Positions 1 through 8,065 of a stretch of 64,000 nucleotides of DNA are shown one piece after another; position 1 is the first letter of the stretch; each line of letters opens with the position of its first letter. The DNA lies in the NCBI GenBank assembly GCA_964481145.1, contig CAYZTA010000025.1:11449-75448 (forward strand), given 5' to 3'. This DNA is from Sandaracinus sp964481145 (GTDB lineage Bacteria; Myxococcota_A; Polyangia; Polyangiales; Sandaracinaceae). Below the pieces are notes generated by a model. That model saw only the letters and a list, made by a program, of their open reading frames with translations. It made no database searches and was not told where the DNA came from. The position numbers and the translations under genes are program-made.

Positions 1-350
1 CGCTCGGTGAACTTGCGGCTTCGGCTCCGCAGCACGCGTTCGGAGAAGCGAAGCGGAGCACACTGCCGCAGCAATGTCGTCAGTGTTCGATGCGCTTCGC
101 ATGTCATGGAGGGTGTCCCAAAGACCGCATCCTGACGACGGCCGACGGCGAACCCGGCCTGAACTATCTCTGCGAAGGCTATCTCCATTTCTTCCGGCAC
201 ATCGATCCAGTGATGAAGAAAATGCATGCGCTCTTACGACGAGAACGACCGCCTGCGCTCGTCATGTTCGAACACGCCCGACCCAATGACCCGTGTCCCT
301 GCGGCAGTCATAAGAAGCGCAAACATTGCCACCCTGTGGGCACCCCGTGA
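1..350 (+). CDS. Anaerobic sulfatase-maturating enzyme, C-terminal part (partial, 5' end outside window)
   Basis: The frame is open from base 3 with no start in the window, so this is the tail of a longer gene. The peptide has the C-terminal SPASM cysteine pattern of radical SAM sulfatase maturases: CRQCSMRFACHGGCPKDR (C-x2-C-x5-C-x3-C), then GEPGLNYLCEGYLHFFRHID. Known family members oxidise a Cys or Ser in the sulfatase active site to formylglycine. After the SPASM part comes a SEC-C-like zinc motif, NDPCPCGSHKKRKHCH, an extension seen in some family members. The stop codon at 348-350 directly abuts the stop of the oppositely transcribed acyltransferase gene. No sulfatase gene is in the window. 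The family call is confident; the substrate is unknown. Confidence 0.85.
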   Translation, partial: LGELAASAPQHAFGEAKRSTLPQQCRQCSMRFACHGGCPKDRILTTADGEPGLNYLCEGYLHFFRHIDPVMKKMHALLRRERPPALVMFEHARPNDPCPCGSHKKRKHCHPVGTP

Positions 351-1433
351 TCACATCATCGCGCGCCTTTGCTTGAGCTCCGCCCACCCGAGCGCTCCGA
401 GGCTGCACACGAAGATCATCGCAATCGCAACTGCGATGGCAGCATGCGTCGACAGGGCCGGACCTATCACACGCGAGAGGCCCACTCCTGCCGTATAAAG
501 TACGAGCAAATGCGAGACATAAAGAAACAATGTCTCGCTCGCGAGCACCCTCGAAAAACGAGGGAGCGCTTCCACACGGGTGCTCGCAACCCCGAACACC
601 GCGGCCATTCCAAAGACGCCCCCGAGTCGCGAAAGCGCGAGTGGAGGCCAGGCCCCTCTGTCTGCGATCCTATCCGCATCGAACCCACGCACCGCGAGCC
701 CCGATTCGAGCACGAATGACACGAGCACGAAGAGGACGGCCACAGCTCCCAGCATGCTCGCGGTCTGCACTCCACGGGTGCTCGGACCACGCGGCATCGC
801 GAGCGCTCCAACAGCCACGCCCACGAACATGTATCCACTCCACGGCAAAAGGGGAAAGAGCGACCCACCACTTCGCGACAAATAATTGCACGCGAATCGA
901 ACGCTCCCTGCAGCATCGCAATCGATGCCGGCCGTGATGGGGGCACATCCGATCGCAACGGCTCCGAGCGCCAAAGATGTCCACGCGACGTGCTTCACAC
1001 GAGGACACACGACCACCATGGCCTCCAACAAAAGCAGCGTCACACCAATGCACTGGAGCACATCGACGATTTGTGCCTCATGAAGCGCTCGTTCGACGTC
1101 GCCCGAAAACACACCGAGTGGCGCGTGCAGAAGATACCCAATCGCAATCAGCAACAACGCCCGCCGAGCCCGTCGCCTGCGCACATGCGGAGTCGCGCGG
1201 TAATGCTCGAAACGCTCAGGGCTCGACAACGTCGAGAGGTAAAACGAAAACCCAGCCGCCGTAAGAAAGCCTACCGCAGTGAAACCTCGAACCCATGTCC
1301 ACGTCGCAAACCACGGAGCCGAGCGCAACTCCACGGCGAGCAACGCATCGATCGTGTGTCCTTGAATCATCTGCACGCTCATCCAAAGCCGCAGAAGATC
1401 GACGAAATGCGCCCGACCCGAAGTCACCTTCAT
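351..1433 (-). CDS. Multi-pass membrane acyltransferase-like protein (DUF1624/acyltransferase-3 type)
   Basis: The 360-residue product is hydrophobic throughout, with about ten predicted membrane segments. The N-terminus (HFVDLLRLWMSVQMIQGH) resembles the first helix of the DUF1624 / heparan-glucosaminide acetyltransferase-like and acyltransferase-3 families, where an Asp-Leu-Leu-Arg stretch and a following His are conserved. Such proteins move acyl groups onto sugars or lipids at the cytoplasmic membrane; the substrate here is unknown. The ATG at 1433 overlaps the kinase stop as ATGA and is preferred over a GTG six bases upstream. It is the last gene of the operon FHA protein, kinase, acyltransferase, so its activity may be linked to that signalling pair (inference). 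Confidence 0.7.
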   Translation of the reverse strand: MKVTSGRAHFVDLLRLWMSVQMIQGHTIDALLAVELRSAPWFATWTWVRGFTAVGFLTAAGFSFYLSTLSSPERFEHYRATPHVRRRRARRALLLIAIGYLLHAPLGVFSGDVERALHEAQIVDVLQCIGVTLLLLEAMVVVCPRVKHVAWTSLALGAVAIGCAPITAGIDCDAAGSVRFACNYLSRSGGSLFPLLPWSGYMFVGVAVGALAMPRGPSTRGVQTASMLGAVAVLFVLVSFVLESGLAVRGFDADRIADRGAWPPLALSRLGGVFGMAAVFGVASTRVEALPRFSRVLASETLFLYVSHLLVLYTAGVGLSRVIGPALSTHAAIAVAIAMIFVCSLGALGWAELKQRRAMM

Positions 1434-2701
1434 GACCACTCGGACACGAGCGCAGCCACTTCATCCAATCTCGGTCTCTTGTTGGGATCGGCTCGCATGC
1501 ACGCCTCTGCAATTTCCACGAGAGAAGGCGGAGGCGTACCATCGAGATGCGTTGAGAGCTCGCGAAGGGTAGCCCCGAGCGCATGAACGTCCATCGAAGG
1601 ATGTGGCGATGCCCCTGCACGTTGTTCTGGCGACATGTACGCGAGGGAGCCTTCCACCTGCATCGCGCGCATTTCGCCTATTTTTTTGGCAATTCCAAAA
1701 TCCGTAAGCACCACGGACCCCATGTCGCGCAGCAGCATATTCGACGGCTTCAGATCGCAATGCACGATGCCGCGTGAATGCACGTATCGCAGCGCTTCGA
1801 CCGCGCTCTCGATCCACGGCGTGAGTCGCTCCTTCGGCACGGGGCCCCTATTGAGCCAAACTCGAATCGAACCATGCTCGATCAGCTCCATGGCAATGGC
1901 ACAAAGACCGAGATCGACATCCACGATGCGAATCACGCCGGGGTGCTCGAGCGAAGCCGCCATGCGCGCCTCTTTCAAAAGTCGCTCACGATCGGCACGG
2001 CCGCGTCGACCATACACCTTGAGCGCGACGACATGGCCGAGCTCCCGATCATTGGCCAAATAAATCGTACCAGCGCCTCCCCGTCCGAGCTCGCGTACGA
2101 GCTCATATCGACTGCGGGCCGAGGAGCGCGGCACCATCCACGTCGCGCCCATTTCGGAGCGTGGAGCGCGGATCCCCTCACGCAAGCGCTGGGCTCTCTC
2201 CCGCGCTCTCGGATAATCCATGTCACGCGCGACAATCTTCTCGTAAAGCGAGAGCGCCTTGTGCACATCGCCGCGCCGCTCCGCGATCTCGGCCGCGAGC
2301 ATCCACGCATCGAGCGGCGCATCGAGAGATGTCACGAGCCTCTCGAGCAGGGTCGCCGCAGCCTCGTCCTCTCCACGCGCATCCATCTGGAAGGCCACTC
2401 GAATCCGCAGTTCTGGCAAAGGCATCCTCGCCAGCACGCGCCGTGCGAGGTCCATCGCAAGAATCTCTCGACCGCCAGCACACAAGCGCTCGAACGCTTC
2501 GATCGCAATCTCCGCATCCGCCGAGCCAGATTGTTCTCGCTCTCCGAGCGCGATCAATTTCGCAGCTTCCCCTTCGAGCGGATCCGCTTCGTTCTCGATT
2601 GCAGGATCGAGCTCTGTGCTTTCGTCTTCCTCCGACACGAGAGAAGGTTCGTCTCGTTCGTCTTCACGAAACAGCGCACGGACACGCTCCCACATGCTCA
2701 T
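1430..2701 (-). CDS. Ser/Thr protein kinase with N-terminal helical/TPR-like region
   Basis: This is a 423-residue protein. Residues 1-190 are acidic then helical, with TPR-like periodicity (ALSLYEKIVARDMDYPRAR). A Hanks-type kinase domain follows: glycine loop LGRGGAGTIYLA, ATP lysine VALKVYG, catalytic loop HCDLKPSNM, DFG in LTDFGIAKK, and SLAYMSPEQRAG for the activation segment/APE region. The catalytic loop reads H-C-D, not H-R-D, so it is a non-RD kinase and may not need activation-loop phosphorylation (inference). No transmembrane segment follows the kinase domain, so it should be cytoplasmic. The start ATG overlaps the upstream FHA gene stop (ATGA), and the stop overlaps the acyltransferase start, implying translational coupling. 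Confidence 0.88.
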   Translation of the reverse strand: MSMWERVRALFREDERDEPSLVSEEDESTELDPAIENEADPLEGEAAKLIALGEREQSGSADAEIAIEAFERLCAGGREILAMDLARRVLARMPLPELRIRVAFQMDARGEDEAAATLLERLVTSLDAPLDAWMLAAEIAERRGDVHKALSLYEKIVARDMDYPRARERAQRLREGIRAPRSEMGATWMVPRSSARSRYELVRELGRGGAGTIYLANDRELGHVVALKVYGRRGRADRERLLKEARMAASLEHPGVIRIVDVDLGLCAIAMELIEHGSIRVWLNRGPVPKERLTPWIESAVEALRYVHSRGIVHCDLKPSNMLLRDMGSVVLTDFGIAKKIGEMRAMQVEGSLAYMSPEQRAGASPHPSMDVHALGATLRELSTHLDGTPPPSLVEIAEACMRADPNKRPRLDEVAALVSEWS

Positions 2702-3912
2702 GAGAGCACCTCGACCCGAATTCCGCCGACCATCAACGAATCTCCATTCAGGAGATCGATGGCAGCAGCGATGGATTTACCGAAAAGAAGAAGTGAGACA
2801 CCGCGATCGGGTTCGAGCACGATGCGATCTTCAACGAAGACGAAGCTCGCCCCGAGCCCCTTCACGCGGAGCCCACTCTCGCCCACGATGATCTTGTCGC
2901 CGCGTTCGAGGCCGCGAACGATCTCGAGCTCGACGCCATGCTCCTCGGGGCTCACTCGCACGGCGACATCTTCCCCGAGTCCAATCTCCGAAGGGCCCGT
3001 CAACGCGATTTCTCCTGCGAAGGGAACCCCATCGATCAGAGTTCCATTTCGGCTCCCGAGATCGCGCACGATCACCTGTGCATTCCGCCGATCGATCTCG
3101 CAGTGTTTCCGCGAAATCGATGCTCCACGGATCACGATATCGGCCTCGGCCCGCCCCACGACGGCAGGCAGGCGCGATACGAGGGTCACCCGTGAATCCC
3201 CCACCAGGAGGCGCAATCCTCTTCGACGAGGCCACTTTTCCTCGATGCGTCGCAGCGAATCCAGAACGGATGGATCCCCCGGAGCCAACAGATGCGCTTC
3301 GTGCAATGCGCGCCTCGCGACATCCCGCGCTCCGACCCCCATCGCCATCTCGTGCTCGCTCATGAGACGCCTCAGACGGGCCGCGCGATGTTCCTTTGCG
3401 TGCGATTCTTCGAGCACCCTCTCCAATCGCTCGATATCTCCGGCGTTCTCCAAACAGCGCGCGAGATCGTCCGTTCGGCCGAGCAGTTCGAACGCGTCTC
3501 CCGCCTCACTCCATTTTTCTGCCTTTTCGAGGCGTTGAGCGGCGTCAGCCAGCCTCCGCTTGGCGTCCACACTCACCGCGCCGCGCTCTTTTGCGAAATC
3601 GAGCACAGCGAGACCAATCTTCGTATCGATCTCTCTCCTGATGACCTCTTGCTCCGGCGGCACGAGCTGCAGCGCATCGACCCACGCTTGCACTCGTTCC
3701 TCCAGGTTTTTCGACGTTTCGCCAAGACGCTTCAGCAGTTCGACGGCCCGCATGGGATATCCCATGTGCGTCCAGAGATGGGCCGCTCTCCGCAAATCGC
3801 CCTCCGCTTCGGCATCTTCTGCTTGCCGGGCGCGTGAATCGAAGATTCTTCGGAATAAGCTCAAATCGTCCCCCTGAAAAACACCTTGGCCGCTGCGATG
3901 TTCGATTGACAT
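2698..3912 (-). CDS. TPR/FHA-domain protein
   Basis: The product has 404 residues from the ATG at 3912; a GTG at 3942 is possible but less likely. Residues 1-230 are helical repeats of TPR character (RRAAHLWTHMGYPMRAVELL). A forkhead-associated domain follows around residues 240-320, with the hallmarks VVGRAEADIVI, SISRKHCEI and GSRNGTLIDG, which form the phosphothreonine pocket. The C-terminal ~90 residues are a second beta-rich region. FHA domains read phosphorylated threonine, so the kinase encoded next (ATGA overlap) is its obvious partner. It is divergent from pilB with about 77 bp between starts, so promoters for both directions must lie in 3913-3989. Confidence 0.85.
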   Translation of the reverse strand: MSIEHRSGQGVFQGDDLSLFRRIFDSRARQAEDAEAEGDLRRAAHLWTHMGYPMRAVELLKRLGETSKNLEERVQAWVDALQLVPPEQEVIRREIDTKIGLAVLDFAKERGAVSVDAKRRLADAAQRLEKAEKWSEAGDAFELLGRTDDLARCLENAGDIERLERVLEESHAKEHRAARLRRLMSEHEMAMGVGARDVARRALHEAHLLAPGDPSVLDSLRRIEEKWPRRRGLRLLVGDSRVTLVSRLPAVVGRAEADIVIRGASISRKHCEIDRRNAQVIVRDLGSRNGTLIDGVPFAGEIALTGPSEIGLGEDVAVRVSPEEHGVELEIVRGLERGDKIIVGESGLRVKGLGASFVFVEDRIVLEPDRGVSLLLFGKSIAAAIDLLNGDSLMVGGIRVEVLS

Positions 3913-3989
3913 CGAGCCGATTTTTCCCTGACGATCACGCACCGTCCGCGCCGTTCCATCGCTCGGACATTTTTCCCGGAGGCCACCTC

Positions 3990-5696
3990 GTGAGCAACCG
4001 TCTCGGCGAGCTTCTCGTACGTGAGAAACTGATCAGTCTCCAACAACTCAAAACCGCGCAGGACGAGGCCAAAAAGTCGAACTCCTCGCTTGGCTACACC
4101 CTCGCGCGCATGGGGTACATCTCGGATCAGGAGATCACCGACTTCCTGAGCCAACAGTACCGCGTTCAGTCGATCAACCTCGATGAATACGAGATCGACG
4201 AAGATGTCCGGAAAATGATCAGCCAAGAAGTGTGCGAACGGCACAAGGTCGTTCCGGTTTCGCGCTCTGGCTCTTCGCTCATCGTCGCGATGGTCGATCC
4301 ATCCAACCTGCACGCGATCGACGACATCAAGTTCCTGACCGGCTACAACGTGGAACCCGTCGTCTCCTCGGAAGCCGCCATTCTCAAAGCGATCGAGCGG
4401 CATTATGCCGCGCCCGACATCTCGTACGACCAAATCATGGAAGGGTTCGAGGAGGGCGAAATCGAAGTCGCCTCCGAAGACGAAGACATCAACCTCGGCG
4501 ATCTCGAACGAGCAAGCGAGGACGCGCCCGTCATTCGACTCTGCAACGCCATCCTTCTCAACGCCGTCAAAAAGCGCGCGAGCGACATTCATATCGAGCC
4601 TTATGAGCGCAAACTGCGCGTTCGTTACCGTGTGGACGGTGTGCTCATCGAAGAGATGACCCCTCCGCTCAAGCTCAAGAACGCCATCGCATCGCGCCTC
4701 AAAATCATGTCGTCTCTCGACATCGCCGAGCGACGATTGCCCCAAGACGGACGCATCAAGCTCAAGCTCGGCAAAGGCAAAGAGATGGACTTCCGCGTCT
4801 CTTGCCTTCCGACGATCTGGGGCGAAAAGATCGTCTTGCGCCTCCTCGACAAGTCGAATCTCCAGCTCGACATGACCAAGCTCGGCTTCGACCCCAAAGC
4901 GCTCGAAGACTTCAAGAACGCGATCAACCAACCTTACGGCATGGTGCTCGTCACCGGACCCACCGGCTCCGGAAAAACCACGACGCTCTACTCTGCGTTG
5001 ACCGAGCTCAATCAAGTCGACACGAACATCAGCACCGCCGAAGATCCCGTCGAATACAACTTGATGGGGATCAATCAGGTGCAAATGCACGACGACATCG
5101 GCCTCAACTTCGCGGCCGCGCTGCGCTCGTTCCTGCGCCAAGATCCAGACATCATCATGGTCGGTGAGATCCGCGACTTCGAGACTGCGGAGATCGCCGT
5201 CAAAGCCGCGCTCACGGGCCACTTGGTGCTCTCGACACTGCACACCAACGATGCGCCAAGCACCGTTTCTCGCTTGCTCAACATGGGCGTGGAGCCCTTC
5301 CTCGTCACCGCTTCGGTCAACTTGGTGCTCGCGCAGCGCCTCCTCAGAAAAATCTGCGAACCGTGCAAGCACGAGATCACCATCGACAAGGCCGCCCTCA
5401 AGACAGCTGGCTTTGGCGATGACGAAATCGCGGCCGGAATTCGTGTATTCAAGGGAGCAGGATGTCGCGAGTGCAATCAGACCGGATACCGTGGTCGCGT
5501 CGCGTTGTATGAGGTCATGCCCTTCACCGATCGACTCAAAGAGATGGTGCTCCAAGGGTGCTCCACCGCCGAGCTCAAGGACGAAATGATCCGTGGCGGG
5601 GTCGCGTCACTCCGCATGTCTGGGCTCGCCAAGGCCAAAGCGGGTGTCACCACCGTCGACGAAGTCCTTCGCGTCACAGCAGCCGATCGCCATTAG
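3990..5696 (+). CDS. pilB: Type IV pilus assembly ATPase PilB
   Basis: The product has 568 residues, the usual PilB length. It starts at GTG 3990, preceded by GGAGG at 3978-3982. The N-terminal T2SSE/MshEN domain (RLGELLVREKLISLQQL, about residues 1-150) is the type that binds cyclic-di-GMP in some homologues. The hexameric motor domain has Walker A GPTGSGKTTTLYSA near residue 325, Walker B DPDIIMVGEIRD near 390, the ASDIHIEP Asp box, and His box LSTLHTNDAP. Two CxxC pairs (CEPC, CREC) near residues 456 and 492 form the tetracysteine zinc site. PilB powers pilus extension at the inner membrane. No other pil gene is in the window, and a GspE role cannot be fully excluded. Confidence 0.93.
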   Translation: MSNRLGELLVREKLISLQQLKTAQDEAKKSNSSLGYTLARMGYISDQEITDFLSQQYRVQSINLDEYEIDEDVRKMISQEVCERHKVVPVSRSGSSLIVAMVDPSNLHAIDDIKFLTGYNVEPVVSSEAAILKAIERHYAAPDISYDQIMEGFEEGEIEVASEDEDINLGDLERASEDAPVIRLCNAILLNAVKKRASDIHIEPYERKLRVRYRVDGVLIEEMTPPLKLKNAIASRLKIMSSLDIAERRLPQDGRIKLKLGKGKEMDFRVSCLPTIWGEKIVLRLLDKSNLQLDMTKLGFDPKALEDFKNAINQPYGMVLVTGPTGSGKTTTLYSALTELNQVDTNISTAEDPVEYNLMGINQVQMHDDIGLNFAAALRSFLRQDPDIIMVGEIRDFETAEIAVKAALTGHLVLSTLHTNDAPSTVSRLLNMGVEPFLVTASVNLVLAQRLLRKICEPCKHEITIDKAALKTAGFGDDEIAAGIRVFKGAGCRECNQTGYRGRVALYEVMPFTDRLKEMVLQGCSTAELKDEMIRGGVASLRMSGLAKAKAGVTTVDEVLRVTAADRH

Positions 5697-5704
5697 ACCG
5701 TTCT

Positions 5705-6073
5705 TTACACGGGCTTCCAAACCATCATCGCGAGCGACATCGCGAGGAGGCCGCACGCGAGCAACGCCGTTCGCGTGCCGCGGCGTCCCTCTCTGCCCAC
5801 CGCGAAGAGCACGACATTGATCGACACGAGCGAACAACACGCCGCGATCAGAATCCACGTCGAGAGCAGCGACACATCGCCGCCGTACGCCAGAACGAAC
5901 CCAAGCACCCACGTCGCGCCAAAGCCTGGTCCCGCAAGTACGTAGGCGAAGCGCGCCGCGTCATCGAGCGCTTTGGGCACGAACACACCCACCGTTCCTG
6001 CAGCGAGCGCAAGCACGGAAACGAGCTTCAAGAAGCGGAGCACGAGCATCAGCTCGATCGAAAACGTCGTCAT
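5705..6073 (-). CDS. Small integral membrane protein, unknown function
   Basis: The 122-residue product is almost entirely hydrophobic with about four membrane helices: one starting at FSIELMLVLRFLKLVSV, one at FGATWVLGFVLAYGG, one at LIAACCSLVSINVVLFAV and one at the C-terminus (ALLACGLLAMSLAMMVW). I do not recognise the family. The ATG at 6073 lies 10 bases after the stop of the upstream protease gene, in the same direction, so the two are probably co-transcribed. A GTG at 6094 would give a 129-residue form overlapping the protease gene. It ends 8 bases from the convergent pilB stop. Confidence 0.65.
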   Translation of the reverse strand: MTTFSIELMLVLRFLKLVSVLALAAGTVGVFVPKALDDAARFAYVLAGPGFGATWVLGFVLAYGGDVSLLSTWILIAACCSLVSINVVLFAVGREGRRGTRTALLACGLLAMSLAMMVWKPV

Positions 6074-6083
6074 CGCGACGCAA

Positions 6084-7376
6084 TCATGCCGCACCCGCAG
6101 CGAGGATGCTCATCGCAAGCAGACCGTTATAGATGAGATGAGCGATACAAGGCACCAGCGTGGTGCGAAATCCCGCGCGAAGCACAGCAAAACCAAGTCC
6201 CGCCATCATGACGGACATCACTCCGCCCCAGTTCCCCCAATCCTGCGGAAGGTGTGCCGCCACAAAGACCCCGGTGGAGCCGAAGATCGCCAGCCCGTCT
6301 CGCCACCCCAGCCCATCGTGCCCTCGGCCGCGCAAGGCTCCAAACACGAAACCTCGAAAGAACATCTCCTCCGCGATCGGCGCAAACACGGCGAGCACGG
6401 CGATCGAGAGCATCCCGCTCGGCCAACGTACGAACACTTCGATCGGCGCAGTTCCTTCGCTTGGGATCTGACGCAAGAACAACTGCGCCCACACGAAGAG
6501 TCCGAATCCGGCCAATGGCGCGATGACCAAGCCCAATATCGTCCAACGTCGTGAGCCCCCAGAGACCATCCCGAGCGCAGACAATCGAGTCGTGACATTT
6601 CCTCCGCTCACGAACGCACAGGCCACTCCAACCTGCGTCAATGCGAGGGCGACGCCCGAACCAAACGCAACACTCGGCCCGCGCGCTCCTCCGAATGCGA
6701 ACGCCATTCCCACGAGCAACACACAACCCAGTCCACCCGCGAGGCGCATCGCATCCTTGCTCGACGATAAGGCCCTCGACGTTTCAACGGTGCGCGGCAC
6801 CCATGCGAAGGCAAGTACCCACCCGATCGACAACGCAAGCACCCCCATCACGAGGGCGAGATCGATGTCTTCGAGCCGACGCCTCGCGAGAACTCGGACG
6901 CGAAGAGGAACCTCGATGACCGCCACCTCCCGCGTACGAAGAAGAACGTCCACCGCCACGATCAAATGGCTCGTGTCGACCGAGAGCGAATCGACGCTCG
7001 CAAAAGTCACACACGACCCGTATTCATTGCGGGCCGCCCCCGCGAGCATCCGAGAATCCACCGGCACGGCGAACATCGGCTCCTCGAGATCAGTGCGAAC
7101 GAGAGTCAGCTCCACGATGTTCGACCAGGTGCTCGGCTCCATCGCATCCGCTGAACAGAGCTCGAAGGTGACCGCCTGACCGCGCGCAAGCCTCGCTTCG
7201 AGCAGTCGAGCCCTCCCCCCTACCCCTCGCCTTTCGAGCGTCGTCCAGTCGCTGGCGGTCTCCAGTTCGTCCTCTTCGAGGATCGAAATTCGCGCCATTC
7301 CAACACCGAGCGCAACGGTTATCAAACACGATAGCGCACCCAGCGTGACTGCGATCTCCTTCGACACCCCATCCAT
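6084..7376 (-). CDS. CPBP-family (CAAX/Abi) intramembrane metalloprotease
   Basis: The product has 430 residues. An N-terminal membrane anchor (about residues 8-30) and a ~150-residue soluble domain with no recognised fold precede a multi-helix C-terminal half. That half carries the three conserved CPBP motifs: EE in FAPIAEEMFFRGF, the histidine in FVAAHLPQDW, and H-x3-N in IAHLIYNG. These residues bind the catalytic zinc in this glutamate-type intramembrane protease family (PF02517). Family roles include prenyl-protein processing and bacteriocin self-immunity; none can be assigned here. The long extracytoplasmic N-terminal domain is unusual for the family. The small membrane gene downstream is probably co-transcribed. 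Confidence 0.8.
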   Translation of the reverse strand: MDGVSKEIAVTLGALSCLITVALGVGMARISILEEDELETASDWTTLERRGVGGRARLLEARLARGQAVTFELCSADAMEPSTWSNIVELTLVRTDLEEPMFAVPVDSRMLAGAARNEYGSCVTFASVDSLSVDTSHLIVAVDVLLRTREVAVIEVPLRVRVLARRRLEDIDLALVMGVLALSIGWVLAFAWVPRTVETSRALSSSKDAMRLAGGLGCVLLVGMAFAFGGARGPSVAFGSGVALALTQVGVACAFVSGGNVTTRLSALGMVSGGSRRWTILGLVIAPLAGFGLFVWAQLFLRQIPSEGTAPIEVFVRWPSGMLSIAVLAVFAPIAEEMFFRGFVFGALRGRGHDGLGWRDGLAIFGSTGVFVAAHLPQDWGNWGGVMSVMMAGLGFAVLRAGFRTTLVPCIAHLIYNGLLAMSILAAGAA

Positions 7377-7647
7377 CGTATCGCGCTGATCCCCAGGCTG
7401 GCACGATTTTGATCCGCCTCAATTCGATCTGAAGGTACTCCATACGATCCATTGCCTCTGGGTCCATCCCCCCAAAATCGAATGATTTGGCCACGTCTCG
7501 GATCATGGATGAAAATTCTTCAAAACCAGGATCATGAGTGATCCCGCGAGGATCAACATCGAATCTCGAGTCATCTATGACAATGCATGAATATACGTTG
7601 CACGTCAGTGCTTGTCTCTTCGTCGATCCTCCGGTAGATCGCTTCTT

Positions 7648-7920
7648 ATGCGAATCAGCAACTCGTTCTCCGAAGGCGAAATCCAGGTCATGGACTTCAT
7701 CCTCTCGACCTTGCTCCGCGGTGGGACCCCAACGATGGCCGTCCGAAGCAAAGATTTCGCATCTTTGTGCCGAAAAGTGCAATCGATGAAGAGCCGCGCG
7801 GCAGACGCGAAGTCAGGTCCTCCTGTCAAGCGTGGTGCGCCAGAACATTCCTCGGTGGGTCTGGTCGAAGCCGAAGAGGCCCTCGATGATTCCTCCGAGG
7901 ATCTGGCTGACGTCGGTTGA
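7648..7920 (+). CDS. Small hypothetical protein
   Basis: A 90-residue ORF starts from ATG 7648; a TTG at 7612 would add 12 residues. It begins MRISNSFSEGEIQVMDFIL, continues with an amphipathic helix-rich segment (RSKDFASLCRKVQSMKSR) and ends in an acidic tail (EAEEALDDSSEDLADVG). Its codon pattern resembles neighbouring genes, unlike the antisense reading frame over the same bases. The composition suggests a small soluble protein. I do not recognise the family. It lies alone between the protease gene and the pyrC operon, with about 145 bases to pyrC. Confidence 0.5.
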   Translation: MRISNSFSEGEIQVMDFILSTLLRGGTPTMAVRSKDFASLCRKVQSMKSRAADAKSGPPVKRGAPEHSSVGLVEAEEALDDSSEDLADVG

Positions 7921-7978
7921 CCCCCCACGACGGATCGCGCGCGATTCCTCCATGTTTCACGCGCGATCGTCCATCTCT

Positions 7979-8051
7979 GATGGCGATCGAGACACGTATC
8001 AACATAAATACGCCGCCTCATCGCCATCTTGACGATTGGCGACGCTCGCCA
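7979..8051 (+). promoter_or_regulatory. Candidate pyrC-carA control region: nested inverted repeats and a -35-like box
   Basis: GATGGCGAT at 7979-7987 is an exact inverted match to ATCGCCATC at 8020-8028. TGGCGA at 8037-8042 is inverted to TCGCCA at 8046-8051. The first and last elements, and the second and third, can also pair, so two mutually exclusive folds are possible. TTGACG at 8029-8034 is a fair -35 box, and CATAAA at 8050-8055 a weak -10 at 15-bp spacing. If that promoter is real, transcription starts almost at the pyrC ATG and the last palindrome is an operator. If transcription starts upstream, the repeats could act as a leader switch. Inferred from pattern only. Confidence 0.35.
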
Positions 8052-8065
8052 TAAACGCGCGGTCC

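Noticed and set aside
1778..3538. 586-codon rightward ORF across the kinase and FHA genes
   Set aside because: Arg/Ser-rich composition typical of a shadow frame; the opposite strand has clear kinase and FHA motifs.
3861..5555. 564-codon antisense ORF opposite pilB
   Set aside because: It mirrors the pilB codon pattern, has no family motif, and pilB is unambiguous.
7605..8027. 140-codon antisense ORF before pyrC
   Set aside because: It overlaps the better-looking sense ORF at 7648-7920, lacks motifs, and has shadow-like composition.
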